Below are positions 10,107 through 18,172 of a stretch of DNA of 44,352 bases, in pieces; position 1 is the first letter of the stretch, and every line of letters starts with the position of its first letter. Below the pieces are notes generated by a model. It did no database searches. It was not told the DNA's origin and saw only the letters and a program-made list of their open reading frames with translations. The stretch comes from Prochlorococcus sp. AG-363-O16 (GTDB lineage: Bacteria > Cyanobacteriota > Cyanobacteriia > PCC-6307 > Cyanobiaceae). The position numbers were made by a program, and so were the translations under genes. The stretch is from NCBI GenBank assembly GCA_003280095.1, contig QCGA01000011.1, positions 1 to 44,352 of the forward strand, written 5' to 3'.

Positions 10107-10505
10107 ATGCTAAAGAAAGTCAAAATGATCCGAAGGGCAATTTATTTAATTTGGATTCAATACTTTTTTTCGTTTTTTTATTTTGTAAATTTGTTTGATA
10201 AAGGCCAATTTTGGGTTTGGGCACCAATTGGAACATGTTTACTAACTTCTTTCTTTCTTGTTTTTTTAGATATTAATAATTCTAATCATTTACTAGATAC
10301 GATATTGATAAGTAAGATTTTCACTAAAATACTTATTATTATTGTATTTCTTGTTTTCATTATCTCATCTATTTTCGGCCTATTTGAATTATTTAATCGT
10401 ATTCCGGTTATAGATTTAAGTCAAAAGATAATTCCATTTTTAGCTGTAACTTTGTTATTTACAGGTTCTGGTATAAATATACTCACATTATATTTAAAAG
10501 ATTGA
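10107..10505 (+). CDS. AT-rich polytopic membrane protein, unknown
   Basis: The protein has 132 residues with three or four predicted membrane helices (roughly residues 13-28, 38-55, 68-92 and 108-128) and few polar residues. The coding sequence is more AT-rich than its neighbours. I see no recognisable family motif. It sits between another orphan membrane protein and a methyltransferase gene, all on the + strand, with about 100 bp on either side. It could be a fast-evolving lineage gene. It starts at the ATG at 10107. Confidence 0.5.
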   Translation: MLKKVKMIRRAIYLIWIQYFFSFFYFVNLFDKGQFWVWAPIGTCLLTSFFLVFLDINNSNHLLDTILISKIFTKILIIIVFLVFIISSIFGLFELFNRIPVIDLSQKIIPFLAVTLLFTGSGINILTLYLKD

Positions 10506-10568
10506 GTCAGTTAAGTTAATTAAGGCTGTTAGAGCTGTTATTGCGAAAATTCTGTTCTTAAAGTAGAT

Positions 10569-10574
10569 TATAAT
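10569..10574 (+). promoter_or_regulatory. Possible -10 box upstream of the methyltransferase gene
   Basis: A TATAAT hexamer lies 30 bp before the ATG at 10604. No convincing -35 element is visible. In AT-rich DNA this can arise by chance. Confidence 0.3.
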
Positions 10575-10603
10575 TCACCTATCTATTGTGATATAGGATT
10601 CCT

Positions 10604-11266
10604 ATGGTTATACGTATACTATCTGATCATCAAAGATTAAAGGATGATATTTCTGATGATGATTTGTTCTACGCTCAACCACGATTCGTTCAACATTTAG
10701 ACTTCAAATTCAGATCAAGACTAAGTAAACTTTATCAGGAGTTGCTCGTTCCTTCTTATGTAGTAGTTGACCTTATGTCGAGTTGGGTTAGTCATTTACC
10801 AGACGGAATTTCTTTTAAAGAGGTAATAGGACATGGATTAAATTCCTCAGAATTGAAAGCAAATAAAAGACTTGATAGATTTTGGATTCAGAATCTCAAC
10901 ACGAATTTCTCTTTACCTTTGAAGAAGGAAAGTGTTGATGCATTTTTAATTGTAGCAGGATGGCAATATCTCCAATATCCAGAGGATATTGCGCATGAAA
11001 TTTATCAAATATTAAAACCCGGAGGCAAGCTTATAGTTTCATTTACTAATAGGGCCTTTTGGCAGAAGTCTCCATATATATGGAAATTTGGTGATCATAA
11101 ATCACATATAGAGTATATTAAATCAATACTGATTGCTCAAGGGTGGGCTAAAAATGATATTATTACATATCAAGATGAAAATAAGACAGTCCTAAATTTT
11201 TTAAATTTAAAAACTGATCCCTTTTATAGTGTAGTTGCTTTAAAGAGCACTATAGAATCTACCTAA
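10604..11266 (+). CDS. Class I SAM-dependent methyltransferase, cyanobacterial/plastid type
   Basis: The 220-aa protein has a methyltransferase fold. Motif I is VVVDLMSSWVSHLP (about residues 52-65). It is followed by EVIGHGLN, then an acidic/aromatic segment VDAFLIVAGWQYLQYPED and LKPGGKLIVSF, the usual strand after the catalytic region. The DLMSSWVSHLP form is typical of a family shared by cyanobacteria and plants. The substrate is unknown. It is preceded by two orphan membrane proteins and followed after 66 bp by a thioredoxin-like gene. Confidence 0.8.
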   Translation: MVIRILSDHQRLKDDISDDDLFYAQPRFVQHLDFKFRSRLSKLYQELLVPSYVVVDLMSSWVSHLPDGISFKEVIGHGLNSSELKANKRLDRFWIQNLNTNFSLPLKKESVDAFLIVAGWQYLQYPEDIAHEIYQILKPGGKLIVSFTNRAFWQKSPYIWKFGDHKSHIEYIKSILIAQGWAKNDIITYQDENKTVLNFLNLKTDPFYSVVALKSTIEST

Positions 11267-11332
11267 AAGTCTGAAAGAGCTACTCAAAATAGATCTATAA
11301 TATATTATATTGGAAATTATTTAATTAATCCT

Positions 11333-11647
11333 ATGGCGAACCTTGCACTTTTAAAATTCAGCTCTGAAGATTGTGGAACATGCCACAGAATGAGTCATTA
11401 CGACGAGAAGGTTGCTTCAGAGTTAGGTTGCTCATTCATCAACGTTATGCTTCAGGATACCGACACTTATAGAAAATACAGAAATATACTACTTGCAAAA
11501 TATCCCAATAAAGAAGGCATGGGATGGCCGACGTATATCTTGGTGCAGGACATTGAGACCGAAAAACTTATAATTGGAGAACTCAAGGGTGGAATGCCAA
11601 AAGGAGACTTTCGAAACAAGTTATCTAATATAATTAATTCAAATTAA
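11333..11647 (+). CDS. Thioredoxin-like protein with a CGTC active site
   Basis: The 104-aa protein has a thioredoxin-type redox centre, SSEDCGTCHRMS (Cys at 14 and 17), and a later GWPTY segment that supplies the cis-proline next to the active site. It has no signal peptide, so it is probably cytosolic. Its form (CGTC, and an NKEGMGWPTY block) differs from ordinary TrxA (CGPC) and suits a cyanobacterial thioredoxin-like family; the target is unknown. Start ATG at 11333, with a TATAAT at 11296-11301 upstream. The 3' end faces the small minus-strand gene at 11662-11829. Confidence 0.8.
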   Translation: MANLALLKFSSEDCGTCHRMSHYDEKVASELGCSFINVMLQDTDTYRKYRNILLAKYPNKEGMGWPTYILVQDIETEKLIIGELKGGMPKGDFRNKLSNIINSN

Positions 11648-11661
11648 TAATATCTAGAGAC

Positions 11662-11829
11662 CTAGGATATGGGTTGCATTAGTCCCCCCCCGCCAGAATC
11701 CGAATCATCGTCATCATTTGTTTCTCTTAAAATTAAGACAAAATATATAGCAAAAGCAATGAGTGAAATAACATTGCTTGTAAGATTTAAAGAATCCTGA
11801 GAGATACTTTGGTTAACAAATTCTCCCAA
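11662..11829 (-). CDS. Candidate 55-aa microprotein, one helix plus Asp/Gly tail
   Basis: Read on the minus strand this frame gives a polar N-terminus, one membrane helix (VISLIAFAIYFVLIL), then an acidic run DDDDSDS, four glycines and the end LMQPIS. This tail matches my recollection of a small-protein type in marine picocyanobacteria. The four glycines are encoded by a G8 tract, unusual in such AT-rich DNA. The best start is TTG (11827-11829); an in-frame TAA at 11854-11856 closes the frame upstream and no ATG is available, so the start is uncertain or damaged. It lies downstream of mfd on the same strand. Function unknown. Confidence 0.55.
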   Translation of the reverse strand: MGEFVNQSISQDSLNLTSNVISLIAFAIYFVLILRETNDDDDSDSGGGGLMQPIS

Positions 11830-11860
11830 GGTAAAAAAGCAATTCTGGACAAGTTAGCGA

Positions 11861-11876
11861 AAAGTTGGCCAACTTT
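11861..11876. repeat. 16-bp perfect palindrome downstream of mfd
   Basis: AAAGTTGG is followed directly by CCAACTTT. Flanking CG pairs could extend it with one bulged A. It lies between the mfd stop and the 55-aa candidate gene. It might be an RNA hairpin (3' end of the mfd message) or a protein-binding site for the small gene. No T-run follows on the minus strand. Confidence 0.45.
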
Positions 11877-11925
11877 CGGTTTCGTTCGGCCATTTGCTAA
11901 ACCGTCTCACTAATAGTTGATCCTA

Positions 11926-14900
11926 CTACGATTTCTTATTTTCTGTTTTCACAGTCGAGTTTGCAGAATCTGGTTTCTCTAAATTGTGAAGGTTTTCTAG
12001 CATGTCTCTGAACCATTCCATTAGTTGTTCAATAAGTTTGTCAACGGGAAGTACTCCTATTCCCCTTACAGTCACTGTTGAGTTAATTCCCGTTCCTTTT
12101 TTAAAAATTAAGCGGCCATGAAGGTGTTTAGGGAGGCCTTTTCGCAGTTTTAGAAATGCTGGTTCTTCCATAGGAGTTTCCAAAATCACATTTGGCTTTT
12201 CAAGGTAAATTCTGGTAAATGCACAGCTTTTGGCTAGGAGTTTTAATTGCATTAGCCTCAGAAGAGATTCAACTGGCTTTGGAATGTTTCCATAACGGTC
12301 TGTCCAACTTGCCGCTACATCAATGATCGATTCGGAGGTTTTGCAATCTGAAGCTAGACGATAGGCAGAAATCTTTTCTTCTTTATCAGTGATCCATTCG
12401 GCAGGGATAAAAGCTGTTACAGGAAGATCTATTTGGGTATCATCAACTGTTGGTAAATCTTGCCCCTGAATCTCAGCAAGGGCTTCCTGAAGCATTTCCA
12501 TATATAAATCAAAACCAATAGTTTCCATTTGTCCACTTTGTTCAACTCCTAAGAGGTTTCCTACTCCTCTTATTTCCATATCTCTAATTGCTAGTTGATA
12601 CCCACTTCCAAGTTGCGCAAATTCCTGAATTGCCCTTAGACGCTTTCTCGCAGTATCAGTTAATAGAGAATTAGATGGATAGAAGAGCCAAGCGTGTGCT
12701 TGAATGCCACTCCTACCAACTCTCCCTCTCAATTGATAAAGCTGGGATAAACCAAATTTCTGTGAATCCTCAACTATGATTGTATTAACTCTTGGTATAT
12801 CTAATCCACTTTCAATAATTGTAGTACAAAGCATTAGATCTGCTTCGCCAGCATTAAAGGCTACCATTGTACTTTCAAGTTGTCCTTCAGGCATTTGACC
12901 ATGCGCTGTTACTAATTTGATATTTGGAACCATAGTTATAATCTTCTTAGCTACATTCTCAATTCCATCAACTCTTGGCACTACATAAAAGATTTGTCCT
13001 CCTCTATCTAGTTCCTGGCTAATTGCACTTCTAACTGCCTCCTCATCAAATTCAGATAAGTGGGTTTTTATTGCTCTTCGTTGAGGGGGAGGTGTTGTAA
13101 TAAGACTCATTTCTCTTACTCCTGAGAGACTCATATACAGTGTTCGCGGAATAGGTGTTGCCGAAAGGGTTAGTACATCTATATTTTTTTTGATAACCTT
13201 AATCTTTTCCTTTTGACTAACACCAAATCGTTGTTCCTCATCTACTACAAGTAAGCCCAGATCCTTATACTCAATTTTTTTATTTAGTAATTGATGCGTC
13301 CCTATAACAGCATCAATATTCCCTTCCTTTAGGCCTTTTATTATTTTCTCTCTTTCTAATTTAGTTCTGAATCTGTTGAGCAATGAAATCTTTATTGGAT
13401 AAGGAGCAAATCGATCTGAGATAGTTCTCCAATGTTGTTGAGCTAAAACTGTTGTTGGTGCCAGTAATGCTATCTGTTTTCCAGCTGTAATTGCCTTAAA
13501 GATAGCTCTCACTGCTACTTCTGTTTTACCAAAACCAACATCTCCACAGATAAGTCGATCCATGGGTTGTGATTTCTGCATATCTTGTTTTACATCTTTA
13601 ACAGCTTTTAATTGATCAGGGGTAGGCTCATAGGGAAAAGAACCTTCTAGTTCTTCTTGCCATGGCCCATCATTAGGATATGGAAACCCCTTAGCTTCAC
13701 TTCGTTCTGCGTATAATTTTACAAGATCAAAAGCAATCTTTTGTATCGATTTTTTGGCTTTAGCTTTTAATTTCTCCCAACTAGCTCCACCCATTTTATT
13801 TAGTGAAGGCTTAGTCTCGCTACTAGATCGATAACGAGTCAAGCTCGTTAGTTGATCTGCTGCTACGCGAAGAATGCCATCTAAATATTTAATTACTAGA
13901 TAATCTCTTATTTGACCACCAAAAGCCAATTTTTCTATTTTCAGAAAACATCCGATACCATGATTTCTATGAACAATATAGTCTCCTTCAATCATTTTAG
14001 AAGGATTGACAATCTTACTGTTTGATTTAGACCTCCTTCTAATATATGCGGTACTAGTTATTCGTTGCTGACCATATATCTCCCGATCTGTAATTAGTAC
14101 TATTTTCCATGGTGCAAGAAACACACCCTCAATTTCTGCTGTTCCAGTTGCCTTTAAAACTACGGGAGTTTTTTGATCGATTAAACATAAAATACCATTT
14201 ATATCTTCACTATTAGAGACAAATTTAGTGATGCATTCATGCTCTTCTAGTAATGCTACAGTTCTAGTTGGCTGTGCAGATAATATCCAAGTTGAGTTTT
14301 TTTCCTTTGTATTATTCTGAACTTGTTGGCTAACCTTGCCAAATTGATTAGGATAACTAGGAAAAGTCCTACAGGAAGCGTCAAAGATATTTTTCCTAGA
14401 ATTTTCTTGGAAAATTTCTTTGAGGTCAAAGCCAAAGTAAGTGGAAACCTGTTCAAATGATTCTGCAATATTAATATGTAGATTGCCAGGAAAAAAAATT
14501 CTGAATTCTTGTTTATCTAAGTCGTAGAAGGAACGGAGGGAGTCATAATGTTCTTGCACATGATCGAACCATTTCTCACCATGAGATAAGCAATTAGATC
14601 TTTCGTCAAAGATGACACAGGTATGCTTAGGAAGGTAATCCAATATAGAACTTGGTTTTTTGTAGGCATATCCTAATAAGTTGCTGATATTAGATGTGAA
14701 AGAATTTTCAATCAACTGTTCCAGCCTTTTTTGTCCTATAATTTTCTCAAGGCCCTTTTCATTGCTATTTACTAAAGATTCGGAAATTATTTTATTATAA
14801 GAGGTAGGAGTTAAGTAGATTTCATCAATAATGTCAAGTGATCGTTGGGTAGAAGGATCCAACTCTCGTATCTTATCTACCTGATCACCAAAAAGTTCCA

Positions 14901-15489
14901 ATCTAATAGGTACTTCATTATTTACTGGATAAATATCAATAATATCTCCTCTTCGAGACCAAGTCCCTTCCTGATATGTAGTGGCTTCGCGCGTATAACC
15001 AATTTTCGTTAATTTCTCTGATAATTCTTGAACATCTAATTGTTGGTTGTTATGTATTTTTATGCAATTTGATTCCAAATCTATTCTGTTTGGTAAATGA
15101 GGTTGCAAACTTCGTTCTGTGGCTACGACTGCTATATCATCAAAACTTTCGGCTAGCATTAATTCACTGAGAACTTGTAACTGGCCCCAGATATGTTCGG
15201 TTGATAGATCTTGGGCATCATAGGGAGAAGCTTCACTAGTGGGATAGAGATATGACTTTGACCATCCACAGCTTTCTAATAACGAAAGCCATCTAGCCGC
15301 TTCTTCCAGATTTGAAACGAGTAACAATAAAGGTCGTTTCTCTGACTTAGATAAAGCTGTACTAATAATCGACTTGGCTACTCTACCTGCTCCTTGAATC
15401 TCTAATCTTTCTTGCCTATTGGTTCTATTAATGAGTTCCTCTGAGAGACTAGCATTACGAACCTTACTTACCAGAGAAGTTAGTGACAT
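11926..15489 (-). CDS. mfd: Transcription-repair coupling factor
   Basis: Mfd removes RNA polymerase stalled at DNA lesions and recruits the UvrABC system. The 1187-aa protein has the expected order: a UvrB-like N-terminal module (ERSLQPHLP, EGTWSRRGDIIDIYP); the RNA-polymerase interaction domain near residues 500-560 (VHRNHGIGCF); helicase motor motifs with Walker A CGDVGFGKTE (about 648), VVDEEQRFG (about 750), SATPIPRTL and the motif VI region QLRGRVGR; and a C-terminal TRCF domain. Length and motifs are complete. The start is ATG. Upstream on the same strand, after about 150 bp, lies a lineage-specific gene. Confidence 0.97.
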   Translation of the reverse strand: MSLTSLVSKVRNASLSEELINRTNRQERLEIQGAGRVAKSIISTALSKSEKRPLLLLVSNLEEAARWLSLLESCGWSKSYLYPTSEASPYDAQDLSTEHIWGQLQVLSELMLAESFDDIAVVATERSLQPHLPNRIDLESNCIKIHNNQQLDVQELSEKLTKIGYTREATTYQEGTWSRRGDIIDIYPVNNEVPIRLELFGDQVDKIRELDPSTQRSLDIIDEIYLTPTSYNKIISESLVNSNEKGLEKIIGQKRLEQLIENSFTSNISNLLGYAYKKPSSILDYLPKHTCVIFDERSNCLSHGEKWFDHVQEHYDSLRSFYDLDKQEFRIFFPGNLHINIAESFEQVSTYFGFDLKEIFQENSRKNIFDASCRTFPSYPNQFGKVSQQVQNNTKEKNSTWILSAQPTRTVALLEEHECITKFVSNSEDINGILCLIDQKTPVVLKATGTAEIEGVFLAPWKIVLITDREIYGQQRITSTAYIRRRSKSNSKIVNPSKMIEGDYIVHRNHGIGCFLKIEKLAFGGQIRDYLVIKYLDGILRVAADQLTSLTRYRSSSETKPSLNKMGGASWEKLKAKAKKSIQKIAFDLVKLYAERSEAKGFPYPNDGPWQEELEGSFPYEPTPDQLKAVKDVKQDMQKSQPMDRLICGDVGFGKTEVAVRAIFKAITAGKQIALLAPTTVLAQQHWRTISDRFAPYPIKISLLNRFRTKLEREKIIKGLKEGNIDAVIGTHQLLNKKIEYKDLGLLVVDEEQRFGVSQKEKIKVIKKNIDVLTLSATPIPRTLYMSLSGVREMSLITTPPPQRRAIKTHLSEFDEEAVRSAISQELDRGGQIFYVVPRVDGIENVAKKIITMVPNIKLVTAHGQMPEGQLESTMVAFNAGEADLMLCTTIIESGLDIPRVNTIIVEDSQKFGLSQLYQLRGRVGRSGIQAHAWLFYPSNSLLTDTARKRLRAIQEFAQLGSGYQLAIRDMEIRGVGNLLGVEQSGQMETIGFDLYMEMLQEALAEIQGQDLPTVDDTQIDLPVTAFIPAEWITDKEEKISAYRLASDCKTSESIIDVAASWTDRYGNIPKPVESLLRLMQLKLLAKSCAFTRIYLEKPNVILETPMEEPAFLKLRKGLPKHLHGRLIFKKGTGINSTVTVRGIGVLPVDKLIEQLMEWFRDMLENLHNLEKPDSANSTVKTENKKS

Positions 15490-15527
15490 GGGGAATAATA
15501 TAGATTGTATGACCTAGGGAATGTTTG

Positions 15528-15561
15528 CTTGATTTTAAATTATTGTAGTAACAAAATCAAG
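15528..15561. other. Inverted repeat between the 229-aa ORF and mfd
   Basis: CTTGATTTT (15528-15536) and AAAATCAAG (15553-15561) are perfect inverted copies with a 16-nt spacer, in the leader region of mfd (minus strand). It could be a weak terminator for the upstream gene or a regulator site for mfd. Confidence 0.3.
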
Positions 15562-15637
15562 TTACTTCGTATAATTAAGGGGCAGCATACAATTTGGCAA
15601 TTTGAATATCATCTTAAAGTATTTATTTGAAATAATA

Positions 15638-16324
15638 TTATGCTCTGTCTTCAAGTGATTTTTGATGTAAAAGATCATTAAATCTTGTCAAAAGTTCTAT
15701 AGTAAGTTTATTTCGAGATTGAACATTCATCTCCTCCTCAAGTAATTTACGAGCTTGTTCGTTATTAATATTTGATTTAGCAATAATGCTATCTCCTTCC
15801 TTGATAAGTTGATCTCGAGTTAGATAGATGGAGGCTTCATTTGGGGAACTATTTGTATCTAGATTCTTTAATAAACCTAGATATTTTTGAATTTGAAAAT
15901 AGGTAGTTAATCTTAGTCGGGAATTGATGTTAAAAACCCTATTGAGGTAAATTTTCTCTGATTCTCTATCCCATTGAATTCTTTTTAAGTGAAGCTCAAT
16001 TTCAGATAACTCTTCTCCCCAGTCAAGTGGATCATTGCTAATGTTATTTTGTTGTTTAATGTTTGGATCTTTACTTTTCTTAGATTGATTGTAGGTGGAT
16101 AAATTAGATGTCTGAAGATCCTTGTCGGGATTCTCGTAGACCAAGTCGTCCGAGTTGGCATCTTCTAATCTATTGAGAATTCGTCTAATTGCTCTGTCTT
16201 CAGCCTCCTCGCAAGTACTGCCCTGCCCCAATGCACTCCCTATTTTCCGTCCATCTTTTAAGGCTGACACAAGTACGACAGAACTATCTGGATCAAAGTG
16301 GCAAAGCTTTGAAAAGAATTCCAT
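15638..16324 (-). CDS. Picocyanobacterial conserved protein, unknown
   Basis: The protein has about 228 residues and is soluble. The N-terminal part (CHFDPDSSVVLVSALKDG, then a region with EEAEDRAIRRIL) looks like a small beta-rich domain. A low-complexity Asn/Lys/Ser linker follows, then a C-terminal helical domain beginning DPLDWGEELSEIE. I recognise the two-domain pattern as conserved in marine Synechococcus/Prochlorococcus, without a known role. The second Met (ATG at 16322-16324) is a more likely start than the GTG one codon upstream. It is divergent from terC. Confidence 0.7.
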   Translation of the reverse strand: MEFFSKLCHFDPDSSVVLVSALKDGRKIGSALGQGSTCEEAEDRAIRRILNRLEDANSDDLVYENPDKDLQTSNLSTYNQSKKSKDPNIKQQNNISNDPLDWGEELSEIELHLKRIQWDRESEKIYLNRVFNINSRLRLTTYFQIQKYLGLLKNLDTNSSPNEASIYLTRDQLIKEGDSIIAKSNINNEQARKLLEEEMNVQSRNKLTIELLTRFNDLLHQKSLEDRA

Positions 16325-16411
16325 CACAAACCTTTTTTAAGTTCCTTAGGATGCATTATCTGCTGAATAGTTCCAGTTTGATCACTTTGGCCTTTTTACA
16401 TTGAGAATTAT

Positions 16412-17146
16412 ATGGATTCTGTTTCCCTTACTTCCCTTACACCACTTCTAGAAGGTGTTGACAAATGGGCAGAATTGGCACCTCTTCTTCCTGTTTTAGT
16501 CTCATTAGAAATCGTTTTATCAGCAGATAATGCAGTGGCCCTTGCTTCAATTACGAAACGACAGAAGAGTGTCGAACTGCAAAGATTTTCATTAAATGTA
16601 GGTATTAGTCTCGCATTAATACTGAGGATAATTCTGATCCTTACAGCCCAATGGGTAATTAATTTCTGGCAATTGCGTCTAATCGCAGCATTCTATTTAC
16701 TTGGCTTGTTTTTAAACAAGCTTAGAGAAAATAGTAATTTTCTCCAAACTAATAATCAAACAGATTTGAATCAAACTACTAGTACTAATCTTTCAGTAAT
16801 CAGAACAATAATAATTTTAGCAATAACTGACCTTGCATTTTCTGTAGACAGTGTAGCTGCAGCTGTAGCAGTTAGTGACCAATTTCTGTTGGTTTTTACA
16901 GGAGCATTAATAGGGGTTATTGCTTTACGCTTTACATCTGGATTATTTATTACTTGGTTAGATACTTATATACGACTTGAAATGGCAGGTTATATTGCTG
17001 TAGGTTTAGTTGGTATTAAGCTATTAGTGAATTTAATAATAACTAATTTTATACTGCCTGAATGGTTGACATTATTAATAATTATCGTTTTATTTATTTG
17101 GGGATTCTCTAAAAAGAAAGTAAACGACGCTGGATGTAATAATTAA
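16412..17146 (+). CDS. TerC/Alx family integral membrane protein
   Basis: The 244-aa protein has about seven predicted membrane helices. It carries the two acidic membrane motifs that define TerC: SLEIVLSADNA (residues 31-41) and a related LAFSVDSVAA in the second half. Members are linked to manganese or other metal export, and the plant homologue to thylakoid biogenesis; the exact role here is inferred. The start ATG at 16412 is divergent from the 15638 gene. It converges on fmt with only 6 bp between the stops. Confidence 0.9.
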   Translation: MDSVSLTSLTPLLEGVDKWAELAPLLPVLVSLEIVLSADNAVALASITKRQKSVELQRFSLNVGISLALILRIILILTAQWVINFWQLRLIAAFYLLGLFLNKLRENSNFLQTNNQTDLNQTTSTNLSVIRTIIILAITDLAFSVDSVAAAVAVSDQFLLVFTGALIGVIALRFTSGLFITWLDTYIRLEMAGYIAVGLVGIKLLVNLIITNFILPEWLTLLIIIVLFIWGFSKKKVNDAGCNN

Positions 17147-17152
17147 TCATCT

Positions 17153-18172
17153 TTATTTTAATATTGTTCCTGCCGAGACTTTTAATTGCTGCAAAAGGGA
17201 GCGACCATTGGCAGGTTTTTTCCCTTCGATTTGTGCTTCATAGATGATTAGGGGTTCTGAGATGGTAGAAATAATAATGCCAATATCCTTTATTATATCT
17301 ATTACTTGACCGGGAGGCCTTTTGTCGTTTCCATAAATACTAACAATTGAACGAGCAATGGCACTAAGTTCATCGTTCCTATCAATGATTAAAGGCTCTG
17401 TTTGTAGTATTTTAAGTCTTTTTGAGTTTAACAAGCAGAATGAATTAGGATATAGAGCCATCACCCTTCTATGAATTTCGATACTGGATCTATCCCAATT
17501 TATTCTGCAATCTAATTTATTTATCATATTTGCATAGGATGGCTTTCCTTCCAGGGTATCTTGTGATTTGACGAAGGTTGAATCAACAATATTTGAATTG
17601 TGTAGCTTGTAATAGTCTTCAATTTTATCAATTGCTTGGATCATTAATTTTGCAGTTAAATCACTAAGTAAAGTACTAAGCTGAAAATAATTTTGATTTA
17701 GACTAATACTAATAGCTCTCGATATTATTACAGGACCGGTATCTAGTCCTTTTTCCATGCACATTATTGCAACTCCTGTATTCCTATCTCCATTTAGAAT
17801 GCACCGTTGAATCGGAGCCGCACCTCTCCATCTGGGCAGTAGAGATGCATGTCCATTCCAGCTTCCATAACGAGGATTTGAAAGAATACATTCAGGAAGG
17901 ATCTGACCATAAGCTACAACAATATTAATATCTGCTTCTAACCTAGAAATCTGTTCTTGTTCATTAATATCAACTCTTATATTGCCAGGAGTATATACTT
18001 CTAATCCAATTTCCAATGCTCTTTTCTTAATAGGTGAAGGTATTAACTCTGTCCCCCTGCCTCTTTTCTTATCTGGTTGAGTTATCACAGCCATAATTCT
18101 GTGTCCACGGTCTGTAAGGATGTCTAATGTTGGAATTGAGAATTGTGGTGTCCCCCAGAAAACTATTTTCAC
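17153..18172 (-). CDS. fmt: Methionyl-tRNA formyltransferase
   Basis: Fmt formylates Met-tRNA(fMet) for translation initiation, using 10-formyl-tetrahydrofolate. It has the N-terminal KIVFWGTPQFS, the folate-binding and catalytic stretch NGHASLLPRWRGAAPIQ, and GLDTGP. The length from the GTG at 18172 is 339 residues, normal for the family. The frame is open 11 codons further, but the GTG gives the family N-terminus and a 4-nt GTGA overlap with the tldE stop, suggesting translational coupling. Its folate cofactor depends on the pathway in which the interrupted folP acts. Confidence 0.96.
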   Translation of the reverse strand: MKIVFWGTPQFSIPTLDILTDRGHRIMAVITQPDKKRGRGTELIPSPIKKRALEIGLEVYTPGNIRVDINEQEQISRLEADINIVVAYGQILPECILSNPRYGSWNGHASLLPRWRGAAPIQRCILNGDRNTGVAIMCMEKGLDTGPVIISRAISISLNQNYFQLSTLLSDLTAKLMIQAIDKIEDYYKLHNSNIVDSTFVKSQDTLEGKPSYANMINKLDCRINWDRSSIEIHRRVMALYPNSFCLLNSKRLKILQTEPLIIDRNDELSAIARSIVSIYGNDKRPPGQVIDIIKDIGIIISTISEPLIIYEAQIEGKKPANGRSLLQQLKVSAGTILK

